Positions 1 through 4,828 of a stretch of DNA of 7,926 bases are shown in pieces; position 1 is the first letter of the stretch; each line of letters starts with the position of its first letter. The notes under the pieces were generated by a model. The model did not search any database, was not told the DNA's origin, and saw only the letters and a list, made by a program, of their open reading frames with translations. This DNA is from Paracoccaceae bacterium. GTDB lineage: Bacteria > Pseudomonadota > Alphaproteobacteria > Rhodobacterales > Rhodobacteraceae. Both the position numbers and the translations under genes were made by a program. The DNA lies in contig JALQUQ010000111.1 in the NCBI GenBank assembly GCA_023263735.1, positions 414 to 8,339 of the forward strand, given 5' to 3'.

Positions 1-1590
1 TTTGCACTTACCTTTCTGACCAGTCTTTTCATCATGGCAGCCCACAATCAGACGTTCTGGGAACGTCTGTACGTGGCCTTGGGGGATCACCCCGTTTCCA
101 TGGCGCTGTTTGGGCTTTGCATCTTTGTCGCCCAGACCTTTCTGATCACCCTGATCACGCCCGGACCGCTGTTGCGCCCTGTTCTGGCGCTGTTGTTGGT
201 CGTCAGCGCCGTCACCAGCTATTATCAGGATCGGCTGGGCGCCACGATCGACCGCGAGATGATCCAGAATGCCCTGACAACCACGGTCACGGAATCCAAA
301 CACCTGATCACCCTGCCTTTCGTTCTGCGCCTTGTCCTGCTGGGGCTTGTTCCGGCCGTCTTTGTCCTGTGGTGCCCGCTGCGCCGTTCCGGCTTTGTGC
401 GGTCTGCTCTCGGCTGGGTCGGCAGCGCTGCGCTGTACTTTGCGATCTTTGCAGTGGCTCTTTATTCCGACGCCAAGACCCTGATGTCTGCCGGGCGCGA
501 ACATCAAGAGGTCACCTCGGCCATTCAACCCTTTACGCCGGCGCGGGGTCTGTATCGCTATATCTCGATGGTGATGAAAGAGCCGCTGGTCGTCGTGCCC
601 TATGGGACGGATGCCAAACCGGGCGACGGTCTGGCAGGTGTCGACAAACCGGTTCTGATCGTGCTTTGGGTGGGCGAGACGGCGCGTGCGCAATCCTGGG
701 GCCTTAATCCCGGCGCCCCGGATACCGCGCCCGAAACCGGGGCGATCCCCGACCTGATCAACTTTACCCAAACCGAAAGCTGCGGCACCGCGACCGCCGT
801 TTCGATGCCCTGCATGTTCTCACATCTGACCCGGCCTGAATATTCGCATGAAGGCGGTCTTGGATCGGAAAACCTGCTGGACGTGATGGCCCGTGCCGGT
901 TTCGATGTCGAATGGTGGGACAACAATACCGGCGACAAACAGATCGCTGACCGCCAAAAGGTTCACTACATCTCTGAACGCTCCGACCCCGAATTCTGCG
1001 GGCGGGGCGAATGTATCGACGGTGTTTTCCTGAAACTGATCGAGGAAAAGGCGCAGACCATTACCAAGAACACGGTCCTCGTCCTGCACCAGATCGGAAG
1101 CCACGGCCCGTCTTATTGGCTCCGCTATCCGGAAAATTGGGACAAGGCCGCAAAGCCCGACTGCCAAACCCCCGATTTGGCAAAGTGCAAGCAAGACGAA
1201 CTCTTTAACGCCTATGAAAACACCTTGCGGTACACCGATTGGGTGGTGGCTCAATCGATCAAGATTGTGGATGCTGCGGATCGGGTCATTCCGATGGTGT
1301 TTTACGCCTCTGACCACGGGGAATCCTTGGGCGAAGGTGGGCTCTATCTGCACGGTGCGCCTTGGTTCATGGCGCCGGAAACCCAAACACGGGTTCCCAT
1401 GTTCTTTTGGATGGCCGATCGATACAAATCCGGGCTGGGTCTTGACGACGCCTGTATTGCCAAAAAGTCAGATCTGCCGGTTTCGCATGATTTCATATTC
1501 TCAACCGTACTGGGATTGGCCAATATCGAAACAGAGGTTCGCCAGCCCGAGCTTGATCTGACCCAGGATTGTACGAAAGTGGCGCAATGA
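1..1590 (+). CDS. eptA: Lipid A phosphoethanolamine transferase, EptA/MCR family (5' end cut by window)
   Basis: Inner-membrane enzyme of the alkaline-phosphatase superfamily. The family moves phosphoethanolamine from phosphatidylethanolamine to lipid A, lowering surface negative charge and polymyxin binding. The frame is open to base 1. The 11 codons before the ATG at 34 encode a hydrophobic stretch (FALTFLTSLFI) that lines up with the first membrane helix of E. coli EptA, so I take the gene as starting upstream. Counting from the ATG at 34, membrane helices lie near residues 20-42, 46-63, 93-113 and 124-144, followed by a periplasmic domain. Metal and catalytic residues are present: E215 (GETAR), nucleophile T254 in CGTATAVSMPC, H357 (GSHGP), D427/H428 (SDHGESLGEGG) and H440. 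Cys pairs C250/C260, C322/C327 and C377/C385 match the disulfide-rich family pattern. The stop overlaps dgkA. No mobile element flanks it, so it looks like a resident gene, not a mobile mcr. Family call is firm; the exact acceptor is inferred. Confidence 0.93.
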   Translation, partial: FALTFLTSLFIMAAHNQTFWERLYVALGDHPVSMALFGLCIFVAQTFLITLITPGPLLRPVLALLLVVSAVTSYYQDRLGATIDREMIQNALTTTVTESKHLITLPFVLRLVLLGLVPAVFVLWCPLRRSGFVRSALGWVGSAALYFAIFAVALYSDAKTLMSAGREHQEVTSAIQPFTPARGLYRYISMVMKEPLVVVPYGTDAKPGDGLAGVDKPVLIVLWVGETARAQSWGLNPGAPDTAPETGAIPDLINFTQTESCGTATAVSMPCMFSHLTRPEYSHEGGLGSENLLDVMARAGFDVEWWDNNTGDKQIADRQKVHYISERSDPEFCGRGECIDGVFLKLIEEKAQTITKNTVLVLHQIGSHGPSYWLRYPENWDKAAKPDCQTPDLAKCKQDELFNAYENTLRYTDWVVAQSIKIVDAADRVIPMVFYASDHGESLGEGGLYLHGAPWFMAPETQTRVPMFFWMADRYKSGLGLDDACIAKKSDLPVSHDFIFSTVLGLANIETEVRQPELDLTQDCTKVAQ

Positions 1591-1967
1591 CCAACACTGA
1601 CAAACCCACGATTCCGCCCCGCAAGACCGGTCTGGCGCATTTCTTTGCTGCGGCCTCTTATTCCTTGGCCGGATTTCAACGCCTGTGGAAAGAAGCTGCC
1701 TTTCGCCACGAAGTCGGCGTTGGCCTGATCGGGTTGGCGCTGGTCGCGTATTTCTCGGACGCTGCGATCCAAATCGTGGGTTTTGTCGTGCTGTGGCTGA
1801 TGCTTGCCGCGACCGAGGCGATGAATACCGCGATCGAGGTTCTGGTCGATCACCTGTCGCCGCAATGGGCTGAATTTGCCAAGGCGGCAAAGGATTTGGG
1901 CTCGTTCGCTTGCGCCTGCATGATCACCGCAACGGTACTCTATGCCGCTTGGATCGTGGTGTTTTGA
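1587..1967 (+). CDS. dgkA: Diacylglycerol kinase, prokaryotic DgkA type
   Basis: Small integral-membrane kinase that phosphorylates diacylglycerol with ATP to give phosphatidic acid, returning the lipid to phospholipid synthesis. The product is 126 aa (E. coli 121 aa). Hallmarks occur in the expected order: EAAFR at 36-40, the active-site segment TEAMNTAIEVLVDH with E77, N80 and E84 (equivalent to E69, N72 and E76 of E. coli), then AKDLGS at 101-106. Three hydrophobic helices lie near 43-56, 61-76 and 105-126, after an amphipathic N-terminal part. The ATG at 1587 overlaps the eptA stop (ATGA, 4 bp). A TTG at 1569 is in frame but deeper inside eptA and not needed for homology. Overlap and chemistry suggest it recycles the diacylglycerol released by EptA. 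No clear ribosome binding site precedes it, which fits translational coupling. Confidence 0.95.
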   Translation: MTNTDKPTIPPRKTGLAHFFAAASYSLAGFQRLWKEAAFRHEVGVGLIGLALVAYFSDAAIQIVGFVVLWLMLAATEAMNTAIEVLVDHLSPQWAEFAKAAKDLGSFACACMITATVLYAAWIVVF

Positions 1968-1971
1968 ACGC

Positions 1972-1984
1972 AGTCAACTTGACT
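1972..1984. repeat. 13-bp interrupted palindrome AGTCAACTTGACT overlapping a possible -35 box
   Basis: Two perfect 6-base arms (AGTCAA/TTGACT) around one central C, in the short gap between dgkA and the nfu-type gene. The right arm doubles as a sigma70-like -35 hexamer (TTGACT), so a regulator bound here could block or modulate a promoter for the Fe-S gene. I do not recognise it as a defined operator. A related sequence (GTCACTTGAC) overlaps the -35 box before the transporter operon. Confidence 0.35.
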
Positions 1985-2007
1985 TGTCGCAGCGCGAAGC
2001 GCATATC
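1979..2007 (+). promoter_or_regulatory. Possible sigma70-type promoter for the nfu-tsaB-rimI genes
   Basis: TTGACT (1979-1984), a 17-base spacer, then CATATC (2002-2007), a weak -10 matching only 3 of 6 consensus bases. It lies in the only non-coding gap (64 bp) upstream of the Nfu-type gene. The gap also holds a short GCGC-GAA-GCGC hairpin (1992-2002) and a TCCGA/TCGGA pair (2006-2010 / 2020-2024) whose right arm covers most of the ribosome binding site. No terminator for the eptA-dgkA pair is visible, so read-through is also possible. Confidence 0.35.
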
Positions 2008-2031
2008 CGAGTAGAACTGTCGGAGATAGCC

Positions 2032-2595
2032 ATGTTCATCCAGACCGAGTCTACGCCAAACCCCGCCACTCTGAAATTCCTGCCCGGCCAGACGGTGCTG
2101 GAGATCGGGACGGCGGATTTCCCAAGCGCAGAGGCCGCTGAAAAGTCGCCCTTGGCGCGCCGCATCTTTGCGGTTTCCGGGGTGTCGGGCGTGTTCTTTG
2201 GCAATGATTTCGTGACGGTCACAAAAACCGAGTCGGTCGACTGGCAGCATATCAAGCCGTCGATTTTGGGCGCGATCATGGAACATTTCCAATCGGGCGC
2301 CGCCGTGATGGACGGAGAGGCAAAGGCCGCAGGCGGCCATGCCGAACACACTGGCGAAGATGGGGATATTGTGCGCCAGATCAAGGAATTGCTTGATACC
2401 CGCGTGCGCCCGGCGGTTGCCCAAGACGGCGGCGATATCACGTTCCACGGGTTTGAGCGCGGCGTTGTCTATCTGCACATGCAAGGCGCTTGTGCGGGCT
2501 GCCCCTCGTCGACCCTGACCCTGAAAATGGGGATCGAAAATCTTCTGCGTCACTACATCCCCGAGGTGACCGAGGTTCGTCCCGTTGCGGCCTGA
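2032..2595 (+). CDS. Nfu/NifU-family iron-sulfur cluster scaffold or carrier protein
   Basis: A 187-aa two-domain protein that in this family holds a [4Fe-4S] cluster and passes it to apo-proteins in the cytoplasm. Residues 1 to about 90 form the Nfu N-terminal domain (MFIQTESTPNPATLKFLPG, later GVFFGNDFVTV). After a small charged linker, residues 112-182 form the NifU C-terminal domain, with VRPAVAQDGGDI and the cluster-binding CxxC at C154/C157 (GACAGCPSS). The start is set by GGAG at 2022-2025, six bases before the ATG at 2032. An in-frame upstream extension to 1942 would run into dgkA and has no homology. Its 3' end overlaps tsaB by 11 bp. It belongs to the type seen in alphaproteobacteria and mitochondria (Nfu1-like), unlike E. 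coli NfuA, whose N-domain is a degenerate A-type scaffold. Confidence 0.93.
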   Translation: MFIQTESTPNPATLKFLPGQTVLEIGTADFPSAEAAEKSPLARRIFAVSGVSGVFFGNDFVTVTKTESVDWQHIKPSILGAIMEHFQSGAAVMDGEAKAAGGHAEHTGEDGDIVRQIKELLDTRVRPAVAQDGGDITFHGFERGVVYLHMQGACAGCPSSTLTLKMGIENLLRHYIPEVTEVRPVAA

Positions 2596-3229
2596 AACCG
2601 TATTGGCGTTTGACACATCGGCGGCGCATTGCGCCGCCGCTTTGCTTTTGCCGGACGGGTCCTGCCTTGTGCAGGTCGAAGACATGGCCAAGGGACAGGC
2701 CGAACGTCTGGTTCCGTTGATCGAAGAACTCTTACATCGCGGCGGGGCCCGATGGTCGGATCTGACCCGTATCGCCGTTGGAACCGGGCCGGGAAACTTT
2801 ACCGGGGTGCGTATCTCTGTGGCCACGGCGCGGGGGCTTGCCTTGGGTCTTGGGATTCCGGCGATGGGCGTGACCAGCCTGCAGGCGTTGGCCCATGGGC
2901 AAACTGCTCCGGTTCTGGTGGCCCAAGATGCGCGCCGCGGCATGGCGTATTTGCAGGCGTTCAACCCGCAGTCCGAGGCTATCCTTGCCCCCGTCGGACA
3001 TTTGCCCGAAGGGTTTCAATCTGGCAGCGTGATCGGCGAATTGGCTGACGCTTATGCCCTCTCGCATGGTCTGCACCCCCTGGCCCCTCTGATGCCATTG
3101 ACAGAGGCGATGGCCCGCTTTGCCGCCGAAACCTCTGTTGCCACTCACCGCAAACCCGCGCCGTTTTATCTGCGGGGCGCCGATGCTGCGCCATCGTCAG
3201 ACCCGCCCCCGGTCATTCTGGATGCGTAG
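2585..3229 (+). CDS. tsaB: tRNA threonylcarbamoyladenosine biosynthesis protein TsaB
   Basis: Cytoplasmic partner of TsaD and TsaE in making N6-threonylcarbamoyladenosine (t6A) at position 37 of ANN-decoding tRNAs. TsaB is the non-catalytic ASKHA-fold subunit that dimerises with TsaD. The 214-aa protein (E. coli 231) has the N-terminal FDTSAAH (9-15) and the family signature GTGPGNFTGVRIS (66-78), followed by the helix TARGLALGLG. The C-terminus is proline-rich, ending PPPVILDA. Start: the frame has a stop (TGA) at 2567-2569, and the only start codon between it and the conserved FDTS motif is TTG at 2585. GAGG at 2572-2575 sits nine bases upstream. It overlaps nfu by 11 bp and rimI by 8 bp. 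Codons about 12-19 contain a strong inverted repeat, described separately. TsaB next to RimI is a common bacterial arrangement. Confidence 0.94.
   Translation: MRPETVLAFDTSAAHCAAALLLPDGSCLVQVEDMAKGQAERLVPLIEELLHRGGARWSDLTRIAVGTGPGNFTGVRISVATARGLALGLGIPAMGVTSLQALAHGQTAPVLVAQDARRGMAYLQAFNPQSEAILAPVGHLPEGFQSGSVIGELADAYALSHGLHPLAPLMPLTEAMARFAAETSVATHRKPAPFYLRGADAAPSSDPPPVILDA
2619..2639 (+). terminator. Terminator-like hairpin inside the start of tsaB, 24 nt past the nfu stop
   Basis: Perfect 9-bp GC-rich stem, CGGCGGCGC (2619-2627) with GCGCCGCCG (2631-2639), around a three-base ATT loop. A T-rich tail follows (CTTTGCTTTT, 2640-2649), interrupted by GC. The shape resembles an intrinsic terminator or attenuator for the upstream Nfu gene, but it lies within tsaB coding sequence (Ala/His/Cys codons). 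Alanine codons alone can generate such symmetry by chance, so function is uncertain. Confidence 0.4.
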
Positions 3230-3635
3230 CGCCGCTGACCTTGCGCGGCTGCACCGGGCTTGTTTTGAAACCCCGCGCCCGTGGTCGGAACCGGATTTCG
3301 CCGAAATGCTGGCTTCGCCCTTTGCATTCCTGTGCGACGCCGATCATGGGTTTCTGCTGGGCCGCGTCATTGCCGATGAGGCCGAGCTTTTGACCATCGC
3401 CGTCGATCCCCTACACCGCAACCGCGGCGCTGGAATGGCCTTGGTCGCGTCCTTTCTGGATACGGCAAAACAGCGGGGCGCCACGACGGCCTTTCTAGAG
3501 GTCTCGGCCGAAAATCCTGCCGCGATTGCCCTTTATGCCAAGGCAGGATTCGCCCGGGTCGGTTTGCGTAAAGGGTATTACCTTGATCCGCAAAACCGAA
3601 AAGTGGATGCCTTGGTTCTTTCCCGCCAGATTTGA
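3222..3635 (+). CDS. rimI: GNAT-family N-acetyltransferase, RimI type
   Basis: Acetyl-CoA-dependent acetyltransferase. RimI acetylates the N-terminal alanine of ribosomal protein S18 in E. coli and can act on other N-termini. The 137-aa product covers a whole GNAT fold. The acetyl-CoA loop HRNRGAGMAL lies at 65-74, with the preceding beta strand LLTIAVDP. LEVSAENPAAIALYAKAGF spans 92-110, with candidate general-base E93 and Y105. It ends with GYYLDPQNRKVDALVL, typical of RimI. I chose the ATG at 3222, eight bases inside tsaB, because the homology begins there (DLARLHRACFETPRPWS). In-frame ATGs at 3183 and upstream would add a tail overlapping tsaB far more. The S18 substrate is inferred from the family. 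Adjacency to tsaB supports RimI over a generic GNAT. Confidence 0.9.
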   Translation: MRSAADLARLHRACFETPRPWSEPDFAEMLASPFAFLCDADHGFLLGRVIADEAELLTIAVDPLHRNRGAGMALVASFLDTAKQRGATTAFLEVSAENPAAIALYAKAGFARVGLRKGYYLDPQNRKVDALVLSRQI

Positions 3636-3645
3636 CCTATGGTCA
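3633..3645. repeat. 13-bp palindrome TGACCTATGGTCA at the rimI stop, with a T-run downstream
   Basis: Perfect 5-base arms (TGACC/GGTCA) around TAT, starting on the rimI stop codon. A run of six T lies at 3665-3670, about 20 bases past the stem, too far for a classical intrinsic terminator. A second weak pair, GATCA/TGATC, straddles the T-run. It could be a weak terminator for nfu-tsaB-rimI or an operator for the transporter operon. I see no convincing terminator elsewhere between rimI and the promoter at 3714. Confidence 0.3.
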
Positions 3646-3713
3646 GCCTTGGATCAGCGCCCCTTTTTTGATCGAAAAGTCAAATCAGCATGAGCAGCCC
3701 TCCAAATGTCACT

Positions 3714-3743
3714 TGACCCCTGCCTTGTGTCCTGAGCTAGATT
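3714..3743 (+). promoter_or_regulatory. Sigma70-type promoter for the BMP transporter operon
   Basis: TTGACC (3714-3719), an 18-base spacer and TAGATT (3738-3743) match the -35/-10 consensus at 5 and 4 of 6 positions. This is the best promoter-like sequence in the 197-bp gap. Transcription would begin near 3750, giving a leader of about 80 bases. GTCA at 3709-3712 pairs with TGAC inside the -35, making a small dyad that might be an operator. The leader contains a weak CGCCG/CGGCG hairpin (3763-3767 / 3775-3779) and a GTCA-CAA-TGAC dyad (3806-3816). I recognise no riboswitch. Confidence 0.55.
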
Positions 3744-3820
3744 ACACCCATCTGAGCCTTTTCGCCGGATGTGTCGGCGTTGGGGCATGGGCACCAAAAA
3801 CATTCGTCACAATGACAACC

Positions 3821-3825
3821 GGGAG
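3821..3825 (+). promoter_or_regulatory. Ribosome binding site GGGAG for the BMP binding protein
   Basis: GGGAG lies seven bases before the ATG at 3833. This fixes the start over the longer open frame (back to 3632) and over the nearby in-frame ATGs at 3839 and 3842, which are slightly farther from it. The signal peptide also begins right here. Confidence 0.7.
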
Positions 3826-3832
3826 AATTTCC

Positions 3833-4828
3833 ATGACCATGATGAAGCACCTTTTGGGCGCAGCCGGTGTGCTGGCCCTGACCGCTGGCGTTGCCGCCGC
3901 GGAACCGGCGCTGATCTTCGACCTTGGCGGCAAGTTCGACAAATCGTTCAACGAAGCTGCCTACAACGGCGCCGAAAAATGGGCCAAGGAAACCGGTGGC
4001 ACCTATAAAGAATTGGAAATGCAGGACGAAGCGCAGCGCGAACAGGCTCTGCGTCGTTTGGCCGAGGCCGGTGCCAACCCGGTTGTCATGACGGGTTTTG
4101 CCTTTGGTGACGTGCTGAACACGGTATCGCAGGACTTTCCGAATACAAAGTTCGCCATCATTGACATGGTCGTTGATCAGCCGAACGTGAAATCGGTCGT
4201 GTTTAACGAGCACGAAGGCTCCTACCTTGTCGGCATGATGGCTGCTCTGGCATCCAAGTCGGGCACTGTCGGCTTTATCGGCGGCATGGACATTCCGCTG
4301 ATCCGTAAATTCGGCTGCGGTTACGCCCAAGGCGTCAAGGCCGTGAACCCCGATGCCACCGTTGTCATGAACATGACCGGCACCACCCCGGCCGCGTGGA
4401 ATGACCCGGTCAAGGGTGCGGAACTGGCCAAGGGCCAGAAAGCCCAAGGCGCGGACGTGATTTACGCTGCCGCTGGCGGCACCGGGGTTGGCGTTCTGCA
4501 AGCGGCCGCTGACGAAGGTATCCTGTCGATCGGCGTCGACTCGAACCAGAACTACATGCACCCGGGCAAGGTTTTGACCTCGATGCTCAAGCGCGTGGAC
4601 AACGCCGTTTATGAGGCCTTCAAGGAAGGCGAAGCGCTGACCCCCGGCATCAACGTCATGGGTCTGGCGAACGAAGGCGTCGGCTATGCGATGGACGAAA
4701 ACAACGCACCTTTGGTGACCGCAGAAATGCAGGCAAAGGTGGACGAAGCCGCCGCCAAGATCAAATCGGGTGAACTGTCTGTCCACGACTATATGTCGGA
4801 CGACACCTGCCCGGCAGCGACGTTCTGA
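3833..4828 (+). CDS. BMP-family ABC transporter substrate-binding protein (probable nucleoside binder)
   Basis: Periplasmic receptor of an uptake ABC transporter, 331 aa. The N-terminus MTMMKHLLGAAGVLALTAGV is a classical Sec signal peptide, with likely signal peptidase I cleavage after AAA at 21-23. There is no lipobox cysteine, so it should be a soluble periplasmic protein, unlike the lipoprotein members such as Treponema PnrA. The mature protein starts with the BMP strand and loop FDLGGKFDKSFNEAAYNG (29-46). Later features are TGFAFGD (87-93), VVFNEHEGSYLVGMMAA (122-138), GFIGGMDIPLIRKFGCGYAQG (147-167), AAAGGTGVGVL (212-222) and IGVDSNQN (233-240), whose Asp is a typical ribose contact. 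C162 and C326 could form a disulfide. BMP proteins with known ligands mostly bind purine nucleosides, so nucleoside uptake is the leading inference. The stop overlaps the ATPase ATG by one base. Confidence 0.93.
   Translation: MTMMKHLLGAAGVLALTAGVAAAEPALIFDLGGKFDKSFNEAAYNGAEKWAKETGGTYKELEMQDEAQREQALRRLAEAGANPVVMTGFAFGDVLNTVSQDFPNTKFAIIDMVVDQPNVKSVVFNEHEGSYLVGMMAALASKSGTVGFIGGMDIPLIRKFGCGYAQGVKAVNPDATVVMNMTGTTPAAWNDPVKGAELAKGQKAQGADVIYAAAGGTGVGVLQAAADEGILSIGVDSNQNYMHPGKVLTSMLKRVDNAVYEAFKEGEALTPGINVMGLANEGVGYAMDENNAPLVTAEMQAKVDEAAAKIKSGELSVHDYMSDDTCPAATF

Noticed and set aside
1..1590. Mobile colistin-resistance (mcr) gene
   Set aside because: Catalytic motifs are shared with MCR, but there is no transposon or IS flank in view, composition matches its neighbours, and it is coupled to dgkA as a resident gene.
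1624..1633. 10-bp palindrome AGACCGGTCT in dgkA
   Set aside because: Short, loop-less and intragenic, near the background level for this composition, with no promoter nearby.
2325..2338. GGCCGC-AG-GCGGCC inverted repeat inside nfu
   Set aside because: Six-base arms with two central bases in the Ala/Gly-rich linker. It is a reminder that GC-rich codons make such repeats by chance, and there is no positional reason for function.
1924..2964. Long minus-strand open frame opposite nfu and tsaB
   Set aside because: It lies opposite two genes with clear conserved motifs, has no recognisable domain, and is Arg/His/Gln-rich as expected for an antisense shadow in GC-rich DNA.
3632..3832. N-terminal extension of the BMP protein or a small gene in the intergenic region
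   Set aside because: The frame happens to be open, but it crosses the promoter and precedes a clear ribosome site and signal peptide at 3833.
3750..3832. Purine-type riboswitch in the leader of the nucleoside transporter
   Set aside because: Only a weak 5-bp stem (3763-3779) is visible. I cannot find the three-way junction or conserved core bases of known purine riboswitches.
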